64,000 nucleotides of DNA from positions 248,001-312,000 of the forward strand of contig CALPCJ010000003.1 of the NCBI GenBank assembly GCA_943192975.1, given 5' to 3'. Every line of letters starts with the position of its first letter. Within the stretch, counting starts at the first letter, position 1. This DNA comes from Senimuribacter intestinalis. Lineage in GTDB: Bacteria > Bacillota > Clostridia > Peptostreptococcales > Anaerovoracaceae. The position numbers and the translations under genes are program-made. The notes beneath the pieces were generated by a model. That model did not search any database, had not been told where the DNA came from, and worked only from the letters and a program-made list of their open reading frames with translations. This document shows, piece after piece, positions 27,415 to 35,862 of the stretch.

Positions 27415-28323
27415 TTATCCTCCAATCTTTACGTTCTGAAATCCCATTTGCTGTAATATGTTCTGATAATCCGACAATTCGCCATCTGTCGGCGGCGCAA
27501 ATACATCTTCGTAGGTTTCACCCAGCTGCCGGTATTTATCTTTGCCGTGATCATGATACGGAATTAAATTGATTTGTGCCGGCGCTATGTGATTCTCTCT
27601 GAGCCAGCGTCCAACAGATTCTATATCTTCTGACGAACTGTTGACCGGCTTTGCCAGAGGCAGCCTGAGCCAGATCTTAGCACCTGTTTTTGACAGCTTC
27701 TGCAGATTTTCTAAAATCAGATTATTGTCCACGCCTGTATAATGCTGGTGTTTTTCCAAATCTAACGCTTTTAAATCATATAAAAAAGTATCTGCATAAG
27801 GTAAAACTTCTTCAAAATTTTCCCACGGGCAAAAGCCGCAGGTGTCAATATTGACTGAAATTCCTCTATCGTAAAGCGCCTGCACCAAGTTCTTCAAATA
27901 GCCCGTCTCAACCCCCATAACTTCACCACCGGAAAGGGTTACACCTCCACCAGATTCCTCATAAAAAATCTGATCTGCTTCCAACATTTTTACCAGTTTC
28001 GCAGCTTCATAGCTGCGCCCTACTCTTTCAAGCGCCTGATGCTTGCAAGAGTCTACACATTTGCCGCATTTTCTGCAAAGATTCATATCTACAGATATCC
28101 CATCTTCCTGCATTTGAATCGCACCAATTCCGCAGGTCTTGATACAGCTGCCGCAAGAGACACACCGCTCTTGAAAGATGCGAATCTGTCTGTCCGGATT
28201 CTGCGTTTCCGGGTTGTGACACCACTTGCATTTCAATGGACACCCCTTGAAAAATACTGTGGTTCTGATGCCCGCTCCGTCATGAATGCAATATTTCTGA
28301 ATATTGGTTATGTATGTCATCAA
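27415..28323 (-). CDS. Glycyl radical enzyme activase for HypD (radical SAM)
   Basis: This 302-residue protein generates the glycyl radical on the neighbouring dehydratase. It has the N-terminal radical SAM motif CxxxCxxC (in GCPLKCKWCHNPE, near residues 29-36), an inserted ferredoxin domain with CVSCGSCIKTC and CRKCGKCVDSC, and the GGV(T)LSGGE SAM-binding segment. It is the first gene of the operon and ends 5 bp before the hypD start, so activase and enzyme are co-produced. It corresponds to the HypE role. Confidence 0.93.
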   Translation of the reverse strand: MMTYITNIQKYCIHDGAGIRTTVFFKGCPLKCKWCHNPETQNPDRQIRIFQERCVSCGSCIKTCGIGAIQMQEDGISVDMNLCRKCGKCVDSCKHQALERVGRSYEAAKLVKMLEADQIFYEESGGGVTLSGGEVMGVETGYLKNLVQALYDRGISVNIDTCGFCPWENFEEVLPYADTFLYDLKALDLEKHQHYTGVDNNLILENLQKLSKTGAKIWLRLPLAKPVNSSSEDIESVGRWLRENHIAPAQINLIPYHDHGKDKYRQLGETYEDVFAPPTDGELSDYQNILQQMGFQNVKIGG

Positions 28324-28367
28324 TCATTTCCTTTATTTTATTGAACTTCGGTTTGTACTATAGTCTA

Positions 28368-28397
28368 ATTATATCACTAGTTCTATTTTTCTGTCAA
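28368..28397 (-). promoter_or_regulatory. Promoter of the hydroxyproline operon
   Basis: On the minus strand TTGACA (28392-28397), 18 bp, then TATAAT (28368-28373) form a consensus-like promoter. Several TTGCAA/ATATTTTGCAATATAT-type words (for example 28461-28476) lie upstream, between it and the divergent GntR gene. Confidence 0.75.
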
Positions 28398-28496
28398 CAG
28401 TTCTTGCAAATCGTTCGCAATATTTTGTACTGTACTCAAATATTTTTGATTAAAATTGTAATATTTTGCAATATATTATCTCTTTTTATTTATCTC

Positions 28497-28525
28497 TTGA
28501 ATTTTCTTCAAAATTTTGCTAAAAT
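28497..28525 (+). promoter_or_regulatory. Promoter of the first GntR gene
   Basis: TTGAAT (28497-28502), 17 bp, then TAAAAT (28520-28525) with an extended TGC just before the -10 box, 29 bp ahead of the ATG at 28555. Confidence 0.55.
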
Positions 28526-28554
28526 ATAAATAGATTGTTTTAGGAGGATTCATC

Positions 28555-29217
28555 ATGGCAAACAGTACTACATTATCCGAGCATATTTACGATGAACTTT
28601 ATCATGATATTACTGACCAGAGACTGGTCTGCGGTCAAAAGCTTACGCTAAAAATGCTAAAAGAGCGATTCAATGTAAGTCATACCCCGATTAGAGAAGC
28701 GCTGACCCGGCTTTCTGAAAATGGGCTGGTTACCTACTACTCCAACTGCGGCGTTACCGTAAGGCAATTTACCGAAAGTGATATTCGCCAAATTTTCCAG
28801 CTGATTGGGGAACTTGATGCACTGGCAATCCAGTTTTGTAAAAATTCCTTTTCCGAAGCTCCCCTTGTCTTTGAGCTGGAGCAGATTATCAAGAAAGGCA
28901 ATGCCCTTCTTGCTGATAACAAGATAAATGAATGGAAAGATTACTCTGAGGAGTTCCACATTGCCTTTTACCGGCATGCACAGAATGAGTATCTTAACGA
29001 TGCAGCCAAGAGACTGCGCTCCCAGGTCGAGGTACTGTCCTGCTTATATTATCAGCCAGTCAATGTGGACGAAATCAACCTCCGCCACGGTGAAATTTTC
29101 CAGTATATCAGCAAAGGTGATTTTGACAGCGCAGCAAACCTCATGCGCAAGCATCTCCAGTTCGATATGGTCTATGCTCTGAATGCTTATCAGGAATATC
29201 AAAAAAAGAATAATTAA
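28555..29217 (+). CDS. GntR/FCD-family regulator (copy 1)
   Basis: This 220-residue regulator has an N-terminal GntR winged helix (LTLKMLKERFNVSHTPIREALTRLSENGLVTYYSNCGVTV) and an all-helical FCD effector domain containing the typical metal-ligand residues (Asp, then His in EEFHIAFYRHAQNEYL and HGEIFQYISKGDF). Members sense small carboxylates or amino-acid-derived ligands. It is divergent from the activase-hypD-proC operon and so is the prime candidate regulator of hydroxyproline use. A paralog is at 30269. Confidence 0.9.
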   Translation: MANSTTLSEHIYDELYHDITDQRLVCGQKLTLKMLKERFNVSHTPIREALTRLSENGLVTYYSNCGVTVRQFTESDIRQIFQLIGELDALAIQFCKNSFSEAPLVFELEQIIKKGNALLADNKINEWKDYSEEFHIAFYRHAQNEYLNDAAKRLRSQVEVLSCLYYQPVNVDEINLRHGEIFQYISKGDFDSAANLMRKHLQFDMVYALNAYQEYQKKNN

Positions 29218-29221
29218 AAGC

Positions 29222-29259
29222 AAAAGCTGTCTTGCCTATAAAATGCAAGACAGCTTTTT
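29222..29259. terminator. Bidirectional terminator
   Basis: AAAAGCTGTCTTGC (29222-29235) and GCAAGACAGCTTTT (29245-29258) form a perfect 14-bp stem with a nine-base loop and A/T tracts on both sides, serving the GntR gene and the convergent PhzF-family gene. Confidence 0.85.
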
Positions 29260-29271
29260 AAATTGATGAGA

Positions 29272-30053
29272 TTATCTGTCTACGTTAAGTTCTGCGATAG
29301 AATAAAGCGCTGCTTTTCCTGCCAGCTTTACGCGATCTGCGTCAAGTCTGCAGTACAGGGTACCTCCTCTTTTAGACGCTTGATATGCGATTAGTTCTTT
29401 TTTCCCCAAGACCTCTGCCCAGTATGGTATGATATGGCAGTGCCCAGAACCACAAACTGGGTCTTCCGACACATTTAGTTTCGGCGCAAAGGTGCGAGAC
29501 ACGCAGTCCACATCGTTTCCCGGTGCAGTTACCTGCAACAGTAAACCATCCAGAGCTTTTAGCTTTTCCTGATTCGGCGCAAGGCTTTCTATAATCCCAA
29601 CATCATCAAATACGCAAAGAAGGTCGCGTCCCATATAGGCCGCCTTCGGTCTTGCACCTATTGCCGCTATCATTTCTTCTGTCACCGCTACCGGCTGCAG
29701 ATTATAAGCGGGAAAATCCATCTCGTAAAGATCGCCGGCTTTCACCACTGTCAGCTTGCCGCTCAAGGTATGAAATATAATCTGCTCTGCACCCCTTTCA
29801 TATTCCTGCATTAAAACAAAAGCTGTCGCCAGGGTAGCATGTCCACAAAGGTCAATTTCTCCACCCGGTGTAAACCACCGCAAATGGTATCCGTCTCCCT
29901 CCTTCACTGCAAAAGCCGTTTCGAACAAATTATTTTCTATTGTAATATCCATCATCAGTTCATCTGATATCCACTGTTCTAAAATACAGATCGCGGCAGG
30001 ATTACCCCAAATACGCGATCCGTAAAAGCGTCAACCACATATTGCTTTATCAT
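29272..30053 (-). pseudogene. PhzF-family isomerase gene, frameshifted near its start
   Basis: Frame one starts at the ATG at 30053 behind AAGGAGGAG and encodes MIKQYVVDAFTDRVF. After the GGGG run (plus-strand cccc at 30005-30008) the family sequence continues one base out of frame: GNPAAICILEQWISDELMMD, then NNLFETAFAV, TPGGEIDLCGHAT and ...SEDPVCGSGHCHI, the PhzF substrate-binding hallmarks. One missing base in a G run explains the break. PhzF proteins are isomerases with no cofactor. The lesion may be genuine, phase-variable or a sequencing error; the remaining ~227 codons are open. Confidence 0.8.
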
Positions 30054-30172
30054 GTTGAACTCCTCCTTGCCAAAGTTGTCATCATTATAGCATAAAAGCA
30101 CTGATTTTAAAATCAATTCTTCATAAGACGGTTTATTGCGTTCTTATTTCTGCACAAATTTTTCTTTACTAT

Positions 30173-30200
30173 TTTGCAAAATTTATCTTTATATTATAAA
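30173..30200 (+). promoter_or_regulatory. TTTGCAAAATTTAT box and possible promoter of the second GntR gene
   Basis: TTTGCAAA (30173-30180) followed by ATTTAT repeats the word found at 9113-9126. TATAAA at 30195-30200 is a possible -10 box, with only 15 bp from TTGCAA; a second TTTGCAT (30204-30210) and TAATAT (30220-30225) follow. The exact promoter is unclear. Confidence 0.4.
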
Positions 30201-30268
30201 CAATTTGCATTTTTCTATGTAATATGGTAAAATACAGATATTCTTTTATTGATTTTGAGAGGACTTCA

Positions 30269-30946
30269 ATGAGCAATAAAACTACTTTATCCGAACAGAT
30301 TTATCAGGAACTTTTCCACGATATCACAACACAAAAACTCATATTTGGGCAGAAACTGACCCTGCACGATTTGAAGAACCGTTTTCAGGTCAGTCAGACA
30401 CCGGTTCGAGAGGCCTTAACCAGACTGATCGACGATGGTCTAGTTAACTACTATTCCAATTTAGGTGTTGCAGTAACAGAATTCACTGAATCGGATATCC
30501 AGAAACTTTATCAATGTATCAGCGAACTTGACGCACTTGCCATCCTTTTCTGCAAAAATTCCTTCACTACAGCACCTCTTATTTATGAACTTGAAAAAAT
30601 CATGGAAGCCGGGGATAAATATCTGTCTGAGGGTAATATCGATAAATGGCGATACTATTCTGATGACGTTCATCTCGTATTTTACCGCCATGCCCAAAAT
30701 CATTACCTAGATGAAGCCGCTAAAAAAGTACGTGCTAAGATTTACTTCTTCTCTAATATGTACTATTATGACGATCCTGTTCATGTAGAAAACATTCATA
30801 TGGGGCACCGCGAGATTTTAGAGAATATCAAGCTAGGAGATTTTGATGAAGCTGCTAATATCATGCGGCTGCACCTGCAATACAACATGGTATACGCACT
30901 CAACGCCTACAAAGAAGCTCCAAAAGCAAAGGATACATTTAAATAA
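30269..30946 (+). CDS. GntR/FCD-family regulator (copy 2)
   Basis: This 225-residue protein is closely similar to the regulator at 28555 along its whole length (TTLSEQIYQELFHDI, VSQTPVREALTRLIDDGLVNYYSN, FTESDIQKLYQCISELDALAI...CKNSF, HLVFYRHAQNHYLDEAAK). The ATG at 30269 follows GAGAGGAC; an upstream in-frame ATG at 30224 lies inside the promoter region and is less likely. It has the same winged helix and FCD domains. Because it shares a TTTGCAAAATTTAT box with the dpp/flavoprotein region, it may control that locus. Confidence 0.9.
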   Translation: MSNKTTLSEQIYQELFHDITTQKLIFGQKLTLHDLKNRFQVSQTPVREALTRLIDDGLVNYYSNLGVAVTEFTESDIQKLYQCISELDALAILFCKNSFTTAPLIYELEKIMEAGDKYLSEGNIDKWRYYSDDVHLVFYRHAQNHYLDEAAKKVRAKIYFFSNMYYYDDPVHVENIHMGHREILENIKLGDFDEAANIMRLHLQYNMVYALNAYKEAPKAKDTFK

Positions 30947-30959
30947 CCGCACGCATATT

Positions 30960-30991
30960 AAAAGACCTGACAATGATTTGCCAGGTCTTTT
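30960..30991. terminator. Bidirectional terminator
   Basis: AAAAGACCTG (30960-30969) and CAGGTCTTTT (30982-30991) form a 10-bp stem with flanking A and T tracts between the convergent GntR and FMN-binding-protein genes. Confidence 0.8.
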
Positions 30992-31002
30992 ATACTCGAT
31001 AT

Positions 31003-31590
31003 TTATTCAGCAGCAGATACTGTATAGTTTGCCAATACAAATTCCTGTGCGCGGTTTACACCGTCCACCACCGCCTTAGAAGAAATGGTTGCCTTGGAAA
31101 TTGCATCAATTGGAGAGCCCTGTGCAGTTTCGCCTGCAATCACAACCGGCAGATATCTTCCTGTAAACTGACCTTTAAAAGCGTCTGTTGCGATTTTTTC
31201 GCCCAGATACTCAGTTTCCTTCTGGCGCAACACATCAATGCCAAGTACTAGCGTGCCATCCGCAGAAATAGTGACAGCCAGTTCAATCGGCTCTTCAGCA
31301 TTGTAGCCTACTGTAGTTCCCTTTACAACGTAGCCTACCAAAGCACCAGCTGTATCGTACGCTTCTTCCACTGCAGTTACGTTATAGTCTGCTGCATTGG
31401 TGCCTGCGATATCAATATCCTGTGTGGAGGCAATGGTAAAGTCCACTTCCACAGGTTCTGTATATTTCTTATTTGCACTGCCATAAATCGCCTCTGAACC
31501 AAAAATCACTGCCGCAGAAACTGCAATCATGACAACCAGCGAAATCACCCAGCTGGTAGATTTCGGATTAAAATGTGCACTCTGTTTCAT
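31003..31590 (-). CDS. Membrane-anchored FMN-binding-domain protein
   Basis: This 195-residue protein has one N-terminal transmembrane segment (residues 14-36) and an extracytosolic FMN-binding domain. The C-terminal AISKATISSKAVVDGVN occupies the position of the S-G-A-T-x-(S/T) motif in which ApbE attaches FMN to threonine, though here it reads SKATIS. It follows apbE in the same operon and is probably its substrate, acting as an electron carrier near the Rnf complex. Confidence 0.82.
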   Translation of the reverse strand: MKQSAHFNPKSTSWVISLVVMIAVSAAVIFGSEAIYGSANKKYTEPVEVDFTIASTQDIDIAGTNAADYNVTAVEEAYDTAGALVGYVVKGTTVGYNAEEPIELAVTISADGTLVLGIDVLRQKETEYLGEKIATDAFKGQFTGRYLPVVIAGETAQGSPIDAISKATISSKAVVDGVNRAQEFVLANYTVSAAE

Positions 31591-31600
31591 ACTATTCCTC

Positions 31601-32647
31601 CTATTTTATATATTGCTCAAAACCTGCGCTATAGGTCTTTTTATAGTCTTTATCCACCCAAACGGCTTCCACATCGTCCATGGAATCCACAAGACTGCGT
31701 CCCTCCTCAATTGACATATTGAAAAGAGTTGTGGACAAGGCATCGCCCAGCGCAGAATCCTTGCAAAGCACCGAAACGCTTGCCATATATTCCGCCGGCA
31801 TTAGAGTCTTCGGATTGATAATGTGGCAGTATTTCTTTCCATCAACGATATAATATCTCTGATAATCTCCGCTAGTTACTACTGAAAGCTCTGTGATTGC
31901 AAGACTCTCAAGGTTTTCCTTGCTGTCAGGGTCAGGACTTTCTATCCCGATGTTCCAAAGTGTCTTCCCATCGTCATTCTTGTAACCGAAGGTTACTACA
32001 TTTCCTCCGATACTGATTGCCGCCGAGGACCAGAGATTTTCTTTTGCGTAAGCTGAGGCCTCTCTGACCGCAAATCCCTTTGCTACAGCACCTACATCTA
32101 AACGCAGATTTGGATCCTTAAAATAAACAGTACGTTTTTCTTTATCAATGATTAAGTCGTCAAAGTCTGTATGTTCTGCCGCCTGCTTCAACTCCTGCAT
32201 ATCCGGAAGATACGCTTTTTCGGGGTTGTTTACAGAATAGGTTCTGCTGTCATGCCAGAGAGAAAGTACTGTGCCAAAGCAAATGTTGGTCTGTCCATTG
32301 CTCATATCGTAAACTTCCCGGCAATATTCCAGAAGATCAATAATCCTTTGATCGACCTCTACCGGTTCGTCTTTTGCACGCTGATTGATGACAGCAAGAT
32401 TCACCATACCATCGTAAGTATTGTAAATATCATACAGCTTATTATATTCTTCCAGCATTTGATGAAAGGTTTCTAAATGGGCATCAAAGTCCTCCTGGCT
32501 ATTATCGTAAGCAATCACCGTCGAGGCCGTATCAAAGACGTCGATAAAACTTGAGGAAAACCTCTCCGTCTTACCGCCTTCGGAATTCCCACACCCAGTG
32601 CATACCATCACAAATGCGATGAATAACAGGATAATTTTTTTCTTCAT
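31601..32647 (-). CDS. apbE: FAD:protein FMN transferase (ApbE)
   Basis: ApbE transfers FMN from FAD to threonine residues of exported flavoproteins such as RnfG and RnfD. The start at 32647 gives a lipoprotein signal (MKKKIILLFIAFVMVCTGC, lipobox CTGC), matching the extracytosolic site of action. Family segments FDTASTVIAYD, RLDVGAVAKGFAVREA, AAISIGGNVVTFG and the Mg-binding SVLCKDSALGDALST are present. A TTG start 45 bp upstream has a poorly spaced ribosome site. It lies between a repeat lipoprotein and an FMN-binding protein, downstream of the rnf operon. Confidence 0.92.
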   Translation of the reverse strand: MKKKIILLFIAFVMVCTGCGNSEGGKTERFSSSFIDVFDTASTVIAYDNSQEDFDAHLETFHQMLEEYNKLYDIYNTYDGMVNLAVINQRAKDEPVEVDQRIIDLLEYCREVYDMSNGQTNICFGTVLSLWHDSRTYSVNNPEKAYLPDMQELKQAAEHTDFDDLIIDKEKRTVYFKDPNLRLDVGAVAKGFAVREASAYAKENLWSSAAISIGGNVVTFGYKNDDGKTLWNIGIESPDPDSKENLESLAITELSVVTSGDYQRYYIVDGKKYCHIINPKTLMPAEYMASVSVLCKDSALGDALSTTLFNMSIEEGRSLVDSMDDVEAVWVDKDYKKTYSAGFEQYIK

Positions 32648-32705
32648 GTTTACTATGGAAAAGAGAGCAAAGAAGCCCTTGCTCTCTTTCAAACTCCGTC
32701 AGTAA

Positions 32706-33689
32706 TTATTTTGCCATTGCAGCTTCAATAGTAGCAGCGATAGCGGAAATTACAATTGTACAGCCAGCCAGAAGGTCTTCATCTGTAGGATATCCATCGC
32801 CATCAACAGCTCCAGTAATTTCGTCTACAGTTTTGCCTACTGCCCACTTTTCATAAGCAGCAGCCTGTTCGTACCATTCTTTTTCGATTGGGGAAGCACC
32901 CTTCATGTTATAGTCTTCCTTCAATTCTTTTTTAGTCATGTAGCTTCCGGCTTCAACCTTAAATTTTCCGCCGTCTAATGCGCATTTTGCCTGAGAAGCG
33001 TCGATGAGGCAAGAAGTAATTTTGCCTTCAGCATCTACAGTTACAGCTGCATAAGCTGCGTCATACTGCAGATTTTCATCGCTGCTCTGATAAGATTTTT
33101 CAGCTGTTACAGCCAGCTTCAGAGTATCATCTGCAGAAGCGCCTAAATCCTGTGCATTGTTAACTGCGTTAGTGATTGCTGTTACGATGTCGTTTAAGAA
33201 GATAGTGCAGCCGGCAGTCAAATCTTCGTCAGTCGGATAACCGTCTTCACCGATACCAGCAGCTACTTCGTCAGCAGATTTACCTACTGCCCATTCTTCT
33301 AATGCAGCAATCTGTTCATACCACTCTTTTTCGATTGGGGAAGCGCCCTTCATGTTGTAGTCTTCTTTCTTTTCCAGCTTGGATCTCAGATCAGCAACAG
33401 AGCCGTCATCAGTTCCAAGGTCCGGCTTAATCTGCATTTCGTCAACTTTCAGGCTAACGATTTTGCCGTCAGCATCAACCAGAACAGCAGCAACTACAGA
33501 ATCAATAGTCAAGGTTTCATCTTCAACATCTGCGATAGAGCTTACTACTGCATAACCAGTCTTTGCTCCAGCCGCATTTGCGTCGCCGCCAGCATTGTCA
33601 CCACCATCATCAGAGCTGCCACAAGCAGCAAAGGAAAATACCATAGCGAGCGCCAATGCGGAAATTAATAATTTTTTCATCTTCAGCAT
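32706..33689 (-). CDS. Exported lipoprotein with two homologous repeats, Rnf/ApbE-associated
   Basis: This 327-residue protein has a lipoprotein signal (lipobox FAAC followed by a Ser/Asp/Gly-rich linker). Two ~130-residue repeats each contain DYNMKGASPIEKEWYEQ, a W-AVGK segment, DGYPTDEDL and AGCTI near their ends. Each begins with a VDADGKI-like strand reminiscent of FMN-binding domains. The start at 33689 follows TTAGGAGAG. The AGCTI motifs might be flavinylation sites, but that is conjecture; I do not recognise a named family. It opens an operon with apbE and an FMN-binding protein. Confidence 0.75.
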   Translation of the reverse strand: MLKMKKLLISALALAMVFSFAACGSSDDGGDNAGGDANAAGAKTGYAVVSSIADVEDETLTIDSVVAAVLVDADGKIVSLKVDEMQIKPDLGTDDGSVADLRSKLEKKEDYNMKGASPIEKEWYEQIAALEEWAVGKSADEVAAGIGEDGYPTDEDLTAGCTIFLNDIVTAITNAVNNAQDLGASADDTLKLAVTAEKSYQSSDENLQYDAAYAAVTVDAEGKITSCLIDASQAKCALDGGKFKVEAGSYMTKKELKEDYNMKGASPIEKEWYEQAAAYEKWAVGKTVDEITGAVDGDGYPTDEDLLAGCTIVISAIAATIEAAMAK

Positions 33690-33740
33690 AGTTTTCTCTC
33701 CTAATTTTCTTTTCATATTTTAGTATTAGCGTATAGTTAT

Positions 33741-33769
33741 ATTATATCGAACAATCTCACAATTGTCAA
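33741..33769 (-). promoter_or_regulatory. Strong promoter of the lipoprotein-apbE operon
   Basis: On the minus strand TTGACA (33764-33769), exactly 17 bp, then TATAAT (33741-33746) match the sigma-A consensus completely. The flavinylation module can therefore be transcribed apart from rnf. Confidence 0.88.
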
Positions 33770-33790
33770 TATTTTATCAAAGATTCATGA

Positions 33791-34591
33791 TTACTCAAAT
33801 ACTTTAATAATCTTTCTCGGACACTTCTCCGCACATGCACCGCAATGCGTACATTTGCTGTAATCGATTCTTGCAATGTTATTTTCCATTACAATTGCAT
33901 CTGACGGGCAGTTCTTTGCGCAAAGCCCACAGCCGATACATCCTGCTTTGCAGGCGTTCATTACCTCTTTGCCCTTAGCAAGAGATATGCACTGCACTCT
34001 GTGAGTTGAAGCAGCCGGTACCAATTCAATTAAGTCGTGCGGACAAACTTTGATACACTTTCCGCAGGCAATACAAAGCGCTTCGTCTACAACGGCTTTC
34101 TTATCGATGATACGGATTGCTCTCTCCGGACAAACCTTTGCGCAGGAACCATAGCCCAAACAGCCATATTTGCAGGCATACGGGCTGGAACCCGGCATTT
34201 TAGCCGCATAAGCACAGCTTTCGATACCGATGTACTGATAATCTACCTGTTTCATATCGCTGGTTCCGTTACATCTGACATAAGCGACCATTTTCTCCAT
34301 GTCGCCTACTTCCTGTCCCATAATCTTTGCGATTTCCTCTGCAACAGGCTTACCACCTACAGGACATGCAGTTACTGGAGTGCTGCCTTCTGCAATGGCT
34401 TTTGCAAGGGCGTCACAGCCTGCGTAGCCACAGCCACCACAGTTACTGCCGGGCAACACTTCACGAACTGCCACTTCAAGCTCATTGACTTCTACGTGGA
34501 ACACTTTTTCAGCAATACTGAGCGCAATACCGATGATTGCACTAATCGCACACAGAGAAACGACTGCGATTACAATTTCACTCATATTCAT
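33791..34591 (-). CDS. rnfB: Rnf complex subunit B
   Basis: RnfB is the ferredoxin-interacting iron-sulfur subunit of the ferredoxin:NAD+ oxidoreductase. It has an N-terminal membrane helix, the LPGSNCGGCGYAGC 4Fe-4S motif (near residues 48-61, with a later Cys), and C-terminal polyferredoxin motifs including CIACGKCIKVC, CIGCGLCAKNC and CTHCGACAEKC, plus a CKYGCLGYGSC region. The start at 34591 has GAGGAGG upstream. It is the last gene of rnfCDGEAB. Confidence 0.95.
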   Translation of the reverse strand: MNMSEIVIAVVSLCAISAIIGIALSIAEKVFHVEVNELEVAVREVLPGSNCGGCGYAGCDALAKAIAEGSTPVTACPVGGKPVAEEIAKIMGQEVGDMEKMVAYVRCNGTSDMKQVDYQYIGIESCAYAAKMPGSSPYACKYGCLGYGSCAKVCPERAIRIIDKKAVVDEALCIACGKCIKVCPHDLIELVPAASTHRVQCISLAKGKEVMNACKAGCIGCGLCAKNCPSDAIVMENNIARIDYSKCTHCGACAEKCPRKIIKVFE

Positions 34592-34605
34592 ATCTGGTCC
34601 CTCCT

Positions 34606-35184
34606 CTATGCTAACATACCGAATCCATAAAATGCGATAGACATCAAACAAGCTGTCATTAATACAGCCGGTGTTCCCCTGAAGGAATCAGGGAAATCAT
34701 TAGTCTCGCTCTTTTCTCTCACACCCGCCATGATAATGATGGCAATACCAAAGCCGACAGCAGTTCCAATTCCGGATACAACACTTGTGATGAAGTCATT
34801 TCCTGACTGCACGTTGGTCAGCGCTGTACCAAGCACCGCACAGTTGGTCGTAATCAACGGCAGGAATACACCTAAGCTCTGATAAAGCGGCGGAATAGCT
34901 TTCTTCAGGAATAGCTCTACAAGCTGTACCAGAAAAGCGATTACCATAATGAACACGATAGTTCTCAGGTAAGTCAAATCAAACCTTACCAGCAAGTAAT
35001 CATAGAGCAAGCTGGACACTGCGGAAGCAATAGTAATAACGAAGATTACTGCACCACTCATACCAGCAGCTGTTTTTACATTCTTAGATACACCTAGAAA
35101 TGGACAGATTCCTAAAAACTGACTCAATACAACATTGTTAATCAGCGCTGTTGTAAGAAGTACTAAAAATAAGCTGTTACTCAT
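34606..35184 (-). CDS. rnfA: Rnf complex subunit A
   Basis: This 192-residue membrane subunit has six predicted helices. The family pattern NNVVLSQFLGICPFLGVSK and the mirror segment LPLITTNCAVLGTAL, each with the conserved Cys thought to bind the membrane-embedded Fe-S cluster shared with RnfE, are visible. The gene overlaps rnfE by 8 bp. Confidence 0.95.
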   Translation of the reverse strand: MSNSLFLVLLTTALINNVVLSQFLGICPFLGVSKNVKTAAGMSGAVIFVITIASAVSSLLYDYLLVRFDLTYLRTIVFIMVIAFLVQLVELFLKKAIPPLYQSLGVFLPLITTNCAVLGTALTNVQSGNDFITSVVSGIGTAVGFGIAIIIMAGVREKSETNDFPDSFRGTPAVLMTACLMSIAFYGFGMLA

Positions 35185-35857
35185 TTGCTTCTACCTCCTT
35201 ACATACAGCCGGGCACTGCTTGCAGTTGCCGCTGCAGCCACCTTCACCTTTGACATGACGGTTAGCCCCTTTCAATTTTAGCTTGTTCTGAATCATACAG
35301 AGTATGGACAGTACGAAAAACGCACCTGGTGCCATGACGAAAATAGAAATCGGTTCATAGCTTTCCGGCATAATCTGTATGTTGAAAATGGTCCCATTAC
35401 CAACCAGTTCTCTCACCATACCGATAACGGTAAGCCCTAGGGTAAATCCAAGGCCTATGCCTACACCATCAAAGATGGATAGGAATGGTCCATATTTGGA
35501 CGCATAAGTCTCTGCTCTTCCTAAAATGATACAGTTTACTACAATCAGAGGAATAAAGATTCCTAGACTTTCATAAAGGAATGTCATATATGCATGCATC
35601 AAAAGTTCCACAATTGTTACAAATGATGCAATAATGATGATATAAACCGGTACTCTGACACCGTTTGGAATCACCTTCCGTAAAAGTGAAATGATGAGAT
35701 TCGACATAATCAGTACCGCCATGGTAGCGATACCCATACCGAAACCGTTGCTGGCACTGGTAGTTACTGCAAGAGTCGGACACATGCCGAGCATGAGCAC
35801 AAAGGTTGGATTTTCCTTGATGATGCCGTTATATAATCTTTCTAATACTGCTTTCAT
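35177..35857 (-). CDS. rnfE: Rnf complex subunit E
   Basis: This 226-residue membrane subunit is homologous to RnfA. It has NPTFVLMLGMCPTLAVT and IPLIVVNCIILGRAE with the conserved cysteines and about six helices. A hydrophilic Cys-rich tail (CSGNCKQCPAVC) follows the last helix, an addition seen in some clostridial RnfE proteins whose role is not known to me. Confidence 0.94.
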   Translation of the reverse strand: MKAVLERLYNGIIKENPTFVLMLGMCPTLAVTTSASNGFGMGIATMAVLIMSNLIISLLRKVIPNGVRVPVYIIIIASFVTIVELLMHAYMTFLYESLGIFIPLIVVNCIILGRAETYASKYGPFLSIFDGVGIGLGFTLGLTVIGMVRELVGNGTIFNIQIMPESYEPISIFVMAPGAFFVLSILCMIQNKLKLKGANRHVKGEGGCSGNCKQCPAVCKEVEANE

Positions 35858-35862
35858 CTACC

